Positions 8,754 to 17,552 of a stretch of 44,151 nt of DNA are shown in pieces. The position numbers and the translations under genes are program-made. How positions within the stretch are numbered: the stretch's first letter is position 1; each line of letters opens with the position of its first letter. Under the pieces are notes generated by a model. That model was not told the DNA's origin. It saw only the letters and a list, made by a program, of their open reading frames with translations, and did not search any database. Source of the stretch: Stenotrophomonas sp. PS02298 (lineage in GTDB: Bacteria > Pseudomonadota > Gammaproteobacteria > Xanthomonadales > Xanthomonadaceae); the NCBI RefSeq assembly GCF_029959445.1, contig NZ_JASCOR010000019.1, positions 1-44,151 on the forward strand, in the 5' to 3' direction.

Positions 8754-9119
8754 TCAGAACTGTGGAATCTTCTGCGCTTCCACTATCTGCAATACCAGTT
8801 TGCGGGTGGCTGCGCGGCAGGATCGATAGGCCAGCAACAACCTTCGCTCCGATGGATCGTCCACCAGCTCCGCATTCTCGCCGGGTATTGCAGCGGCGAC
8901 TGCATCCAGTTCACCTCGCCCCGTCGCCAACCATTCAAACGAAACATCCGTCACCAGGGCAATGGTGATCAAACGCATCGTGCTGGGCGATATGCCCGTC
9001 GGGCTTTCCCAGTTTCCCACCGCGCTACGGCTTACTTTCAGTTGGCCAGCCAACTCCGCCTGCGTCATCTTCATCTTTCTCCGCGCTTTGCGGATGCGGA
9101 TTCCCAGATGGTCATGCAT
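8754..9119 (-). CDS. XRE-family helix-turn-helix transcriptional regulator
   Basis: A 121-residue protein. An XRE/Cro-type HTH covers residues about 5-70 (IRKARRKMKMTQAELAGQL then VSRSAVGNWES, followed by the FEWLATGRG tail typical of phage-repressor-like HTHs). The C-terminal 50 residues are helical and unrecognised. GAGGAG lies 6 bases before the ATG, a very strong ribosome site. It is divergent from an HlyD-type adaptor gene across a 288-bp AT-richer intergenic region with an inverted repeat, so it probably controls itself and that gene. No phage genes are adjacent. Confidence 0.85.
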   Translation of the reverse strand: MHDHLGIRIRKARRKMKMTQAELAGQLKVSRSAVGNWESPTGISPSTMRLITIALVTDVSFEWLATGRGELDAVAAAIPGENAELVDDPSERRLLLAYRSCRAATRKLVLQIVEAQKIPQF

Positions 9120-9238
9120 AAATTTCTCCTCGAGCGTTGACCATGAGAGCCGACCAAAAGCCTAAGCCATTGCGAGCTTGCGCAGTCGGCAAAGACTTAT
9201 TGTCAATGTTCATTACGCCCGTGGATTATCGGAACGAA

Positions 9239-9261
9239 ACTCGTCATCGATATTGACGACT
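9239..9261. promoter_or_regulatory. Inverted repeat in the XRE-hlyD divergent promoter region
   Basis: ACTCGTCA and TGACGACT flank a 7-bp spacer, giving 8-bp arms with a single mismatch. The repeat lies 119 bp before the XRE start codon and 147 bp before the HlyD start codon. A TATAAC at 9351-9356 could be the -10 element for the HlyD gene, with a weak TTGATG 15 bp upstream. This is the best candidate operator for the XRE regulator, by position and symmetry only. Confidence 0.4.
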
Positions 9262-9407
9262 TTTGCCAATGTAAATTGCATCGTCCGCTGGCGTGGCGCG
9301 ATGTCGTTAGGCTGCAGCGCTGGTGCTGATTGATGGCGGTTAGTCGTTGGTATAACGCTGACAGATTGATTGGCTTATTTCCTAAGTGTTGAGCCGTTGG
9401 TGCAGGC

Positions 9408-10670
9408 GTGGCGCAAACCGAATCGAATGAAAAACTGCAGGCTGTCGGTCATCACTGGTGGTCATGGATGGAATTCAAGCGGCCTGCAAAACTGTGCCTG
9501 TATTCAGCAGGTACATTCGTGCTGTTGGCTGCCGCGGCGATGACGTTTGCCATCCGCGGCGGCAATGAGGACGCTGTGGTGGTTGGCCGGCTGGTGCCTG
9601 TACAGGGAATGGCCACGGTGTTGGCGCCGACGGGAGGGGTTGTACGCTGGCTGGATGCTGACGACGGCAAACGTGTGGTCGAAGGCGATACGTTGGCGTT
9701 GGTTGCTGCACCACGTGCGATGCCAGAACTGGGTGACGCCAACCTGGCGCTTGAGCATGGCCTGCAGCAGAAAGAGGAAAGCTTCGTGCTGGCGCGCGAT
9801 GCATTCAAGGAGCAGTTGGCGGCGCAGGCAACAGGCCTGCATGAGCAGATGCAGGCAGCCCGTGCCGAGGCGCAGCAGATCGCACTTGAGGTGGCTACGC
9901 GGCGGGAGCAGATACGGCTCGCCGGCGATGTGTTGGCTCGACGCCGAGGATTCGAGGCGGCATCTCCCGCGGGCCTTGCCGCCGCCGAGCAGCAGGAGAC
10001 GCTGCTGCTGGAGTACACAGTGCAGCTGCAAGCGCTACGCCGGCAGCAAGCCACCACGCAGCGCCTGATCGCGCAGCTGAAGCAAGCCGTGCAGGAGTTG
10101 CCTGGGCGGCAGAAGGCCAACGACGCCACCTACGCGGAACATCTGGCGCAGTTGCGCCTGGATCAGGTTGAGAACGAAGCCAATGCTGCGTTGCTGGTAA
10201 AAGCACCGGTAGATGGTGTCGTGGTTGCACGGATGGTCAAGCCGGGGCAATCGGTGCAGCCAGGCCAGCCGCTGCTCAGCCTGCTGCCCGGCGATGGTCG
10301 GCTCGAGGCCGAGCTGATGGTGCCGGGGCGCGCGATCGGGGCAATGGCACCTGGTGATCGGGTGGTGTTGCGCTATCAGGCATTTCCGCATCAGAAGTTC
10401 GGCACGCAGCAGGGCACCATCGCGCACATCAGTCGTACGGCGGTTGACAGTGAAGCGGCCGGTTCCGCGGTGGAGCTGCCCGCAATGAAGGAGGCCTTCT
10501 ATCGCGTGACCGTCGAGTTGGCCAGCCAGGCGATCGTGGCCCATGGCCGCTTGGAGCCGCTCAAGCCAGGCATGATGCTGCATGCGCAGGTTACCGGCGA
10601 GCGGGAGCCGTTGAGTGATCGTCTGCTGCAGCCCATGTATTCGTTCGGGGGCTGGTTGGGCGGTCGCTGA
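9408..10670 (+). CDS. HlyD-family membrane fusion (periplasmic adaptor) protein
   Basis: A 420-residue type I secretion adaptor. One N-terminal membrane helix (about residues 27-49) precedes a split lipoyl domain: the first half near ATVLAPTGGVVRWLDADDGKRV, the second at LLVKAPVDGVVVARMVKPGQSV. Between them is a long coiled coil (about 105-255), followed by a beta-barrel region. It resembles the CvaA/bacteriocin-export branch more than the RND branch. The GTG at 9408 is the only start: an in-frame stop lies at 9390-9392, and the ribosome site is weak. No ABC transporter/peptidase or outer membrane channel gene adjoins it, so it is an orphan adaptor. The M16 protease gene follows after 195 bp containing nothing I recognise. 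Confidence 0.88.
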   Translation: MAQTESNEKLQAVGHHWWSWMEFKRPAKLCLYSAGTFVLLAAAAMTFAIRGGNEDAVVVGRLVPVQGMATVLAPTGGVVRWLDADDGKRVVEGDTLALVAAPRAMPELGDANLALEHGLQQKEESFVLARDAFKEQLAAQATGLHEQMQAARAEAQQIALEVATRREQIRLAGDVLARRRGFEAASPAGLAAAEQQETLLLEYTVQLQALRRQQATTQRLIAQLKQAVQELPGRQKANDATYAEHLAQLRLDQVENEANAALLVKAPVDGVVVARMVKPGQSVQPGQPLLSLLPGDGRLEAELMVPGRAIGAMAPGDRVVLRYQAFPHQKFGTQQGTIAHISRTAVDSEAAGSAVELPAMKEAFYRVTVELASQAIVAHGRLEPLKPGMMLHAQVTGEREPLSDRLLQPMYSFGGWLGGR

Positions 10671-10865
10671 TGGCTGGTGGTTGCAACGATTGAGAGTCGT
10701 CCCGATCGGATGCATGCAGATGCCGGGCTCCTTGGTATGGCGTCACACTATCGTCGGGTTTTGCGATGATTGGCGCTGGGGGGCTGGCCGCACTCGACGC
10801 GACGTCGGGAGCACCACGCGTATGGGTTTGTGCGTTGATCGAATACTTATGAGGACTGGATTCCG

Positions 10866-13613
10866 ATGATGAAGCTTCCGTGTACTGGCCTGGCTATGGC
10901 GCTTTGCTTGGTATTGGTGCCGGTGGCGCAGGCAAAGCCGGTCGTGGCGACGGTGCCCGCCAGTGTGCAGGCCGGCCCCTGCGTCGAAGGTGTGTGTGAG
11001 TACCGTTTGCAGAATGGCCTGCGCGTGCTGTTGTTTGCCGATGCCAGCAAACCAACCGTTACCGTCAATCTGGTCTACGGCGTTGGCTCGTTGCATGAAA
11101 ACTACGGCGAGACCGGCATGGCGCATCTGCTTGAGCACCTGATGTTCAAGGGCACGCCCAGGCACCCGGATATCCCGGCGGAAATGCAGAGGCGCGGGAT
11201 CAGCAAGAACGCGACGACCTCATTGGATCGCACCAATTACTTCGCTTCGTTCCCGGCCAATGCCGACACCCTGGACTGGGTGCTGGGGATGGAGGCCGAC
11301 CGCATGCTCAATGCCAAGGTGGCCAAGTCCGACCTGGACGGCGAGATGACGGTTGTCCGCAATGAAATGGAAGCAGGCGACAACAGCCCGATCGGCGTGC
11401 TGATGAAGCGCATGCGCTCGGTGGCTTTTGATTGGCACAACTACGCCAACATGCCGATTGGCGCGCGCTCGGACGTGGAAAACGTGCCGATCGAGAACCT
11501 GCAGGCGTTCTACCGCACCTGGTACCAACCGGACAATGCCTTGTTGATCGTCGCTGGCCGCATCGACAACGAGCAGGTGCTGGCACGGGTTGCCGCGCAT
11601 TTCGCACCGCTGAAGAAGCCCTCGCGGACCATGCCCGTATTCCACACAGTGGAACCAGTGCAGGACGGCGAGCGCGAAGTCACCGTTCGTCGCAATAGTG
11701 ATCTGTCGCTGATCGCGGCCAGCTACCATGTTCCCGCACTTGCGCACGCCGACAGTGCGGCGCTGACAGTGTTGGCTAACGTACTTGGCGACGATCCCAA
11801 TGGGCGGCTGTACAAAGCTCTGCAGAAGCTAAAGTTGACAGCGTTTGCCAGCGCCAGTGGTGAGACTTTGCGCGACCCGGGTTTGTTCACTTTGGTGTCG
11901 GCCCTGCCCAAGGACGGTGATGCAGGCAAGGCGGCGGCTGAGCTGTTGAAGCAAGCCGAAGCGATCGCTGCAATGCCGGTCACAGATGCGGAAGTGAGTG
12001 CTGCCAAACAGCGCATCGGTAACTCCGTTGAAAAGCGCGCAAGTGATGTCAATGCGATGGCGATGGCATTGTCCGAGTATCAAGCGTCCGGTGATTGGCG
12101 CCTGCTTTTCGTGCAGCGTGATGCGATCGAGGGTGTTACTGCTGCGGATGTGAATCGCGTCGCAGCGGCCTATCTGAAGCCGCAGAACCGTACCTTGGGC
12201 CGTTTCGTGCCCACCGCTGCGCCGGACCGCGCGGTGATTCCCGCCGCGCCGTCAATTGCCATGCTGGTGGATGGCTACACGGGTAGCGCCCCGGTTGCAG
12301 CAGGTGAAGCGTTTGAACCCAGTCTGGGAAACATCGCGGCGCGTACCGAAACCTTCATCATTGGTGATGGTTTGCAGGTATCGCTGCTGCCCAAGCGCAA
12401 TCGCGGCCAGACGGTAATTCTAGGTGCCAACTTCCACTTTGCCGACGAGCAATCTGTTGCCGGGCGCCGCGTCGCGGGCAGCTGGGTTGGGCCGATGTTG
12501 ATGACGGGTAGCCAGAGTATGAGTCGAGAACAGATCTCCGCTCGATTTGACGCGCTCAATACCAACGCACAGGTTAGTGGAGGTTTGCAGGGGGCTGGCA
12601 TTCGTCTTGAGGGTCGGCGCGATACGCTGCTAGATGCGCTGCGCTTGGCGGCCAATGTGCTGCGAAATCCCGCCTTTCCGGCTGAGCAGTTCGATCAGCT
12701 TCGGTTGCAGGCCATCACTGGTTTGGAGTTCCAACGCAAGGAGCCAGGGGCCTTGGCATCGCTGGCGTTGAGCCAGTATTTCGATCCTTGGCCGGTTGGG
12801 CACCCGCTGCACGTGCAATCGATCGATGAGTCGCTGGCCCGATTGAAGGCGCTCAAGCTGGAGGATGTGCGTGCCTATCACCGGGACTTCTACGGTACTG
12901 CCGCGGGCGAGATCGCAGTGGTAGGTGATTTCGACCCGGTGGCATTGAAGGCCGAGTTGCAGTCCTTGTTTGCCGACTGGAAGGCGCCCAAACCCTACGC
13001 GCCGATCAGCACGCATTACCGGGATGTCGCCGCAAAGCATGAACGTTTCACCACCCTGGACAAGCCCAATGCAGTGCTGCTGGCACGGCAGAACATCTCG
13101 ATCAATCTGACCGATGCGGATTTCCCCGCGCTGAACATCGCCATTGCCATCCTTGGCGGTGATCCGCTCAAGGCGCGCTTGGGCGCGCGCATCCGCCAGA
13201 AGGATGGTTTGAGCTACAACGTTGGCGCCGGGTTGAGTGCCGATGAGAGCCGCACAGGCCGTGACGACAATGGCAGCCTGAGCATCCAGGCGATAGCAGC
13301 ACCGGAAAACATGGGCAAGCTGGAGGCCGCGCTGCGTGAGGAGCTGGTCCGGTTGGTTGTCGACGGCATCAGCATGGAGGAGCTGCGCAGCGCAGTGGCC
13401 GAAAAGAAGGTGGCACGTGAGCAGTCGCGCGCAACCGACGAGATCATCGCCGGACTGTTGAGTGACCATCTTTACTACGGCCGCGACATGACGTTTGAAG
13501 CGCAGCGTGATGCGGCCTACCAGGCGCTGACGGTGCAGCAGGTCAATGCCGCCATCCGCAAGCATCTCAAGCCGGAGCAGCTGAGCGTGTTTGTCGCGGG
13601 TGATTTCAAGTAA
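10866..13613 (+). CDS. Secreted M16-family zinc metallopeptidase (two-module, pitrilysin/PqqL type)
   Basis: A 915-residue protein with a signal peptide (cleavage after VPVAQA, about residue 23). The inverted zinc motif HLLEH is at residues 87-91, and the third ligand is probably Glu167 in VRNEMEAGDN. Two M16 modules are visible. The N-terminal one is catalytic. The C-terminal one (from about residue 495, DGLQVSLLPK) lacks the HxxEH motif, as usual for the inactive half. A second-module block DGLSYNVGAGLS contributes the conserved substrate-side region. The product should act in the periplasm on short or unfolded peptides. GAGGA lies 10 bases before the ATG. Being next to an orphan HlyD adaptor suggests a link to peptide export or turnover, which is inference. 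Confidence 0.92.
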   Translation: MMKLPCTGLAMALCLVLVPVAQAKPVVATVPASVQAGPCVEGVCEYRLQNGLRVLLFADASKPTVTVNLVYGVGSLHENYGETGMAHLLEHLMFKGTPRHPDIPAEMQRRGISKNATTSLDRTNYFASFPANADTLDWVLGMEADRMLNAKVAKSDLDGEMTVVRNEMEAGDNSPIGVLMKRMRSVAFDWHNYANMPIGARSDVENVPIENLQAFYRTWYQPDNALLIVAGRIDNEQVLARVAAHFAPLKKPSRTMPVFHTVEPVQDGEREVTVRRNSDLSLIAASYHVPALAHADSAALTVLANVLGDDPNGRLYKALQKLKLTAFASASGETLRDPGLFTLVSALPKDGDAGKAAAELLKQAEAIAAMPVTDAEVSAAKQRIGNSVEKRASDVNAMAMALSEYQASGDWRLLFVQRDAIEGVTAADVNRVAAAYLKPQNRTLGRFVPTAAPDRAVIPAAPSIAMLVDGYTGSAPVAAGEAFEPSLGNIAARTETFIIGDGLQVSLLPKRNRGQTVILGANFHFADEQSVAGRRVAGSWVGPMLMTGSQSMSREQISARFDALNTNAQVSGGLQGAGIRLEGRRDTLLDALRLAANVLRNPAFPAEQFDQLRLQAITGLEFQRKEPGALASLALSQYFDPWPVGHPLHVQSIDESLARLKALKLEDVRAYHRDFYGTAAGEIAVVGDFDPVALKAELQSLFADWKAPKPYAPISTHYRDVAAKHERFTTLDKPNAVLLARQNISINLTDADFPALNIAIAILGGDPLKARLGARIRQKDGLSYNVGAGLSADESRTGRDDNGSLSIQAIAAPENMGKLEAALREELVRLVVDGISMEELRSAVAEKKVAREQSRATDEIIAGLLSDHLYYGRDMTFEAQRDAAYQALTVQQVNAAIRKHLKPEQLSVFVAGDFK

Positions 13614-13633
13614 CGGCGGCGTCAGGCAACAGG

Positions 13634-13664
13634 GCAACGGGGAGGTCGGCTGCCGCCCCGTTGC
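13634..13664 (+). terminator. Hairpin after the M16 gene (weak terminator)
   Basis: GCAACGGGG at 13634-13642 pairs with CCCCGTTGC at 13656-13664, 20 bp after the M16 stop codon. No T-run follows, so any termination would be weak or Rho-assisted. The rest of 13614-13892 is GC-rich with no gene I can support. Confidence 0.4.
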
Positions 13665-13852
13665 TGACAGCCGGCAATGGCACTCAAGGCTGCAGGCCGG
13701 CCGCCGCGGCGATTGTGACCGGCGGGGTCGCTGTCCGCCCGGCTCAGGCCGGACCCGGTAGCAGGGCAGGTGGCACGGTCCCGGTTGCGGCGTGGTGGTG
13801 GCCGGCTTTTTTCTGCCAGCACGGCATCGAAGCGGCCGCATCGGCCCGGCGC

Positions 13853-13861
13853 TGCTAGAAT
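13853..13861 (+). promoter_or_regulatory. Possible extended -10 promoter
   Basis: TGCTAGAAT fits an extended -10 element (TGn then TAGAAT) 31 bp before the zinc-finger gene. No clear -35 hexamer is visible. It would drive the zinc-finger, glycosyltransferase and O-antigen-ligase genes. Confidence 0.35.
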
Positions 13862-13892
13862 TGCGCAGACCTGTTTTTCTGTGAATGACGCC

Positions 13893-14090
13893 ATGAGCCA
13901 TACCGCCACCGCGCCCGCCAACGCCGAGAAGCGTTATACCGTCCATCGCGCTGACCTGCCGCTGAGCTGCCCGACGCCGGAAATGGCGCTGTGGAACTCG
14001 CATCCGCGGGTTTACCTGCCGATCGAAAACGAACCCAATGGCGAGGCTGCCTGCCCGTACTGCGGTTCGGTATTCGTACTGGCCGACTGA
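13893..14090 (+). CDS. Small zinc-finger-domain protein
   Basis: A 65-residue protein ending in AACPYCGSVFVLAD. The CPYC pair with an upstream Cys (LSCPTPEM) and His (NSHPRVYLPI) matches the short zinc-finger domain shared with the mitochondrial NDUFS6 C-terminus and found in many free-standing proteobacterial proteins. The reading frame LSCPTPEMALWNSHPRVYLP is the family's usual first half. The ATG at 13893 is preferred over an in-frame GTG 12 bases upstream. It lies 10 bp before the glycosyltransferase gene, so they are probably cotranscribed. Its biochemical role is not known to me. Confidence 0.85.
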   Translation: MSHTATAPANAEKRYTVHRADLPLSCPTPEMALWNSHPRVYLPIENEPNGEAACPYCGSVFVLAD

Positions 14091-14100
14091 TCGCTGATCG

Positions 14101-15213
14101 ATGCGCCGTTTGACGGTGGTGCAGTTGCTGCCGGCGCTGCATTCCGGCGGCGTCGAGCGTTCAACTCTGGAAATTGCAGCGGCACTGGTGGCTGCCGGCC
14201 ACCGGGCCCTTGTCGTGTCTGCAGGTGGCCGCCTGGTGCAACCGCTGCTGGACAGCGGTGCCGAGCACCTGACTCTGGACATCGGCCGGAAGTCGCTGCT
14301 CACCCTGCGGCACGTGGCATCGCTGCGGCGCCTGTTCAGTGAAACCGGCGCCGACATCGTGCACGCCCGTTCGCGCTTGCCGGCCTGGCTGGGCTGGTAT
14401 GCGCTGCGCGGCATGCCGGTCAGCCAGCGTCCGCGTTGGATGACCACCATGCACGGGCTGAACTCGCCCGGGCGTTACAGCGGCATCATGGCCAGCGGCG
14501 AGCGGGTGATCTGTGTATCGCAGACCGTGCATGACTATCTGCTTGAACACTATCGGGCTACCGATCCGGCCAGGTTGCGGGTCATACCGCGCGGTGTGGA
14601 CGTGGCCCAGTTCCCGCGCGTGGAGCGCAGCGACCGTCGGCCGCGCCTGGCCGTGGCCGCGCAGCATCCGCGATTGGGCGCGCAGGCGCCGTTGTTGTTG
14701 TTGCCTGGGCGCGGCACCCGCCTCAAGGGCCATGCGCACGCCTTGCAGCTGTTGGCAGCCTTGCGACGCGAAGGCCAACCGGCAATGTTGTGGATGCCCG
14801 GTGTGCGCGAGCCTGGGCGCGAAGCCTATGTGCGCGAGCTGGAACAGCTGGCGCAGACGCTGGGTATAGCCGACCACGTTGTTCTTAGTGAACCCACCAA
14901 CCGTATTGCCGAAGCTTACGCCGCCAGCGACGTGGTGCTGCAGCTGTCCGACAAGCCCGAAGCATTCGGCCGCACCGTACTGGAAGCGCTGTCGGTAGGT
15001 CGTCCGCTAGCGGGCTGGAACCATGGCGGCGTAGGTGAGTTGCTCAGCCAGCTGCAACCGTCCGGCGCTGTCCAACACGGTGATCTGCGGCAGCTGACGC
15101 AATGCGTGCTGCAGCTGTTGCAGAACCCACCGTCGCTTCCGCGACGGATTCCCTATACGTTGCAGTCCATGCAGCGTGCGACCCTGGATGTCTATGCAGA
15201 ACTTGGTAACTGA
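14101..15213 (+). CDS. GT4-family glycosyltransferase (lipopolysaccharide core/O-chain)
   Basis: A 370-residue GT-B fold enzyme. The N-terminal Rossmann domain begins VVQLLPALHSGGVERSTLEIA, the glycine-rich acceptor-side loop of GT4 enzymes. The donor-binding C-terminal domain has LLLLPGRGTRLKGH and the late motif DKPEAFGRTVLEALSVGRP, whose Glu residues (the E-x7-E pattern) are typical of retaining GT4 transferases. The sugar and acceptor cannot be told. Its neighbours (O-antigen ligase, LpxL and WaaA genes) place it in lipopolysaccharide assembly at the inner membrane's cytoplasmic face. The stop codon lies inside the next gene's start region (26-bp overlap), so the two are coupled. Confidence 0.88.
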   Translation: MRRLTVVQLLPALHSGGVERSTLEIAAALVAAGHRALVVSAGGRLVQPLLDSGAEHLTLDIGRKSLLTLRHVASLRRLFSETGADIVHARSRLPAWLGWYALRGMPVSQRPRWMTTMHGLNSPGRYSGIMASGERVICVSQTVHDYLLEHYRATDPARLRVIPRGVDVAQFPRVERSDRRPRLAVAAQHPRLGAQAPLLLLPGRGTRLKGHAHALQLLAALRREGQPAMLWMPGVREPGREAYVRELEQLAQTLGIADHVVLSEPTNRIAEAYAASDVVLQLSDKPEAFGRTVLEALSVGRPLAGWNHGGVGELLSQLQPSGAVQHGDLRQLTQCVLQLLQNPPSLPRRIPYTLQSMQRATLDVYAELGN

Positions 15214-16519
15214 TCGGCCTAATGTAGTGACACCGCGTCAGGTGGGCTGGTGGGCGCCGATATGGGTGGTCGCCTATGTCGCCTTGTTGCCGTTGCCGGG
15301 TATCGCCGAGTCGGTGCTGGTGCTGGGTGCCTTGTTCACCATGCTGCGCCTGTTGCTGCTGCGATTGAAGGATGGCGACGGTATCCGCAGCCTGTTGGGC
15401 GTGCCGGCATTGGCGCTCACCAGTGTGCTGTTCTGTGCGTACTGGTTGCCGCAGTTAGGCTCGGTGGTGGGTGCGGAGGATCAGGGCAAGGTATGGGGCA
15501 AGGTCGCCGCTGGGCTTCGCTACCTGCCTTTCATGTGGCTGGTAGCCATCGCGGTGGGTACCAGCCAGCGGCGCAGTACCACCTTTAGCGGCCTGGCGGT
15601 GGTCACCGGGCTGTGGACGCTTGATGCATTGCTGCAGGCTGCGCTGGGGACCAGTCCCTTGTTCTGGAGCCTGGATCAGCTCAAGTGGCTGAGCAGTGGG
15701 CACGGCCTGTGCACCGTGCAGGAGATTGCCGCGGCTGATCGCCTGCCCGGCGTCTTCGGGCCGTGCAATCTGAAATTCGGCCAGGTGCTGGCCAGCCTGT
15801 CGCCGTTCCTGTTGTTCGTTGTCGGCGCACGTTTGGGACGTTGGGGCTGGTTGCTGAGCGCCGCCGCTGTCGGCGTGGTGCTGGTGCTTGCCGGCTCGCG
15901 GGCTTCGCTGATTACCTATGCGCTGGTCCTGCTGGTCTCCGGTTGGCGCTTGTTGGGCGCCAAGTGGATGCTGCTGGTGGTGCTGGCTGGCGTTGTCGGC
16001 TTAGGCGCATTGACGGCCGGTTCGGCTCAGGTGCGTGAGCGCTTTGCGCGTACCGCGATGGCGTTCAGCGGCGGCGCCAGCGGGGTCAATGAGGCGCTGT
16101 CCGGTCGCAGTCAGATCTGGTCGGCGGCGCTGTGCATGGTGCGGGAGCACCCGGTAAACGGTGTCGGTGCTCGTGGTTTCCGCGATGCCTATCCTGGCTG
16201 CAACCCCTACCCGGAGCAGAAACCGGTATGGGGCGAAGGCCCGGCCCTGCATGCCCACCAGATCGTGCTGGAGATCCTTGCCGAGACCGGTGTGCTTGGC
16301 CTGTTGCTGTGGATCGCAGGTGCGGCAATGGCGCTGCGTGCCTGGATCTATTCCGGAGCACAGGCACGTGATCGGGCGCGTCCGGCCGCGCTGGCCTTGG
16401 CGGTGACGGTGTTCCCGCTCAATACCCACCTGGCGTTCTACTCCGCCTTCTGGGGTGGGCTGACGGTATTGCTGGCGGCACTGTATGCCGGCGCCTTGCT
16501 GGCCGAGCAAGGCGACTGA
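15188..16519 (+). CDS. O-antigen ligase family protein (WaaL/Wzy_C type)
   Basis: About 443 residues with some 10-12 membrane helices. A large periplasmic loop before the last helices contains the GCNPYPE region and then LHAHQIVLEILAETGVLG, the family's C-terminal signature (His, later Glu-x-Gly). RSQIWSAALCMVREHP and GVGARGFRDAY are further Wzy_C landmarks. Such proteins join undecaprenyl-linked O-chains to the lipid A core or polymerise repeats, in the periplasm-facing inner membrane. Possible starts are a GTG at 15176 and ATGs at 15188 and 15194, with no decisive ribosome site; I chose 15188. Ligase is more likely than polymerase because the neighbours are core/lipid A genes, but sequence alone does not settle it. 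Confidence 0.82.
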   Translation: MSMQNLVTDRPNVVTPRQVGWWAPIWVVAYVALLPLPGIAESVLVLGALFTMLRLLLLRLKDGDGIRSLLGVPALALTSVLFCAYWLPQLGSVVGAEDQGKVWGKVAAGLRYLPFMWLVAIAVGTSQRRSTTFSGLAVVTGLWTLDALLQAALGTSPLFWSLDQLKWLSSGHGLCTVQEIAAADRLPGVFGPCNLKFGQVLASLSPFLLFVVGARLGRWGWLLSAAAVGVVLVLAGSRASLITYALVLLVSGWRLLGAKWMLLVVLAGVVGLGALTAGSAQVRERFARTAMAFSGGASGVNEALSGRSQIWSAALCMVREHPVNGVGARGFRDAYPGCNPYPEQKPVWGEGPALHAHQIVLEILAETGVLGLLLWIAGAAMALRAWIYSGAQARDRARPAALALAVTVFPLNTHLAFYSAFWGGLTVLLAALYAGALLAEQGD

Positions 16520-16529
16520 AGCTGCAGCT

Positions 16530-17450
16530 TCAGTCGTAGAAGTGGCTGCGGCCTTCGGGCTGGCGCTTGAAGCGGCGGTGGATCCACAGGTATTGGGTGG
16601 GGGCTTCGCGCACCATCTGCTCGATGGCGGCGTTGACCTGGGCGGTATCTGCAACCGCGTCGTCGGTGGGGAAGTCGGGCAGGGGCGGCGCGATCTTCAG
16701 CACGTAGCGGCTGCCTTCGCGCCGATGGAAGTAGGGGACCACGGCACAGCCGGTCATCCGCGCGAACTGATGGGTAGCGGTGATGGTGGAGGCCTGCATG
16801 CCGAAGAACGGCACGAAGACCGAGTCCTTGCCGCGCATGTCCTGATCCGGCGCGTACCACAGAAAACCGCCTTTCTTCAGGTGGCGAACGGTGGCACGGA
16901 TGTCTTCGTTGGCGAACATCGCGCAGGCGTATTTCAGCCGGCCGCTTTTCACCGCCCATTCCATCACCGGGTTGCGGTACTTGCGGTACATGCCGGCCAG
17001 CGGCACGTGATCACAGAGCAGGCGGCCGCACATTTCCAGGGTCATGAAATGGCCTGATACCAGCAGCACGCCGCGCCCTTCGGCCTGCAGTGCCTTGAGA
17101 TGCTCCAGCCCTTCCCATTGCACCTGCGGGCGGATCACGTCGATCTTGCCCCACCAGGCGCGGGCAAATTCAAATATGCCCACGCCGAGTGCGTCGAAGC
17201 TGTCACGCAGCAGCCGCTGCCGCCAGGCCTCGTCCTGCTCCGGGAAGCACAGCCTGAGGTTGACCTCGGCGGCATGGCGGCGGCTGCGAGCCAGGTGCAG
17301 GGCCAGCCAGCCGATGCCGCGGCCCAGGGCGCGTTGCAGTGTCCAAGGCAGGCGCGCGGCGATGAAGGCGATGCCTAGCCAGGCAAAGGTGGGCCAGTGA
17401 CGTGGCTGCAGCAGCGAGGGCCGAGTGGCGGTAGTGGGTGAATCGGACAT
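16530..17450 (-). CDS. lpxL: Lipid A lauroyl-type acyltransferase (LpxL/HtrB family)
   Basis: A 306-residue member of the lysophospholipid acyltransferase superfamily. The HX4E catalytic motif is His134-Glu139 in VSGHFMTLEMCG. Other family blocks are GMYRKYRNP, WYAPDQDMRGKDSVFVPFFG and the C-terminal YLWIHRRFKRQPEG. An N-terminal hydrophobic helix (about residues 20-35) anchors it to the inner membrane. It should add a secondary acyl chain from acyl-ACP to Kdo2-lipid IVA. It converges with the O-antigen ligase gene (10 bp between stops) and is divergent from waaA. A -10-like TAGAAT (minus strand) lies only 6 bases before the ATG. LpxL versus LpxM cannot be told from sequence alone. Confidence 0.88.
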   Translation of the reverse strand: MSDSPTTATRPSLLQPRHWPTFAWLGIAFIAARLPWTLQRALGRGIGWLALHLARSRRHAAEVNLRLCFPEQDEAWRQRLLRDSFDALGVGIFEFARAWWGKIDVIRPQVQWEGLEHLKALQAEGRGVLLVSGHFMTLEMCGRLLCDHVPLAGMYRKYRNPVMEWAVKSGRLKYACAMFANEDIRATVRHLKKGGFLWYAPDQDMRGKDSVFVPFFGMQASTITATHQFARMTGCAVVPYFHRREGSRYVLKIAPPLPDFPTDDAVADTAQVNAAIEQMVREAPTQYLWIHRRFKRQPEGRSHFYD

Positions 17451-17552
17451 GGGTCGATTCTAAGCCACGCGGGTGACGGCAGGAGCACGGCAGGGTTTGC
17501 TGGAGTGGGCGGGGGGCGTGGGCGAAGGCGAACAAGCAAATGCAAAGGCACC

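Noticed and set aside
9143..9256. A 37-codon frame starting MRADQKPKPLRAC upstream of the HlyD gene, considered as an exported peptide.
   Set aside because: No ribosome site, no double-glycine leader, and it ends inside the inverted repeat; chance is more likely.
9408..10670. The adaptor as RaxA of a RaxX-type sulfated-peptide exporter.
   Set aside because: No sulfotransferase, RaxB-type transporter or candidate peptide is encoded nearby.
10671..10865. Small frames between the HlyD and M16 genes.
   Set aside because: None has a ribosome site, signal peptide or recognisable motif.
12630..14450. A 606-codon open frame on the minus strand.
   Set aside because: It runs across the M16, zinc-finger and glycosyltransferase genes and the gap between them, with no family signature.
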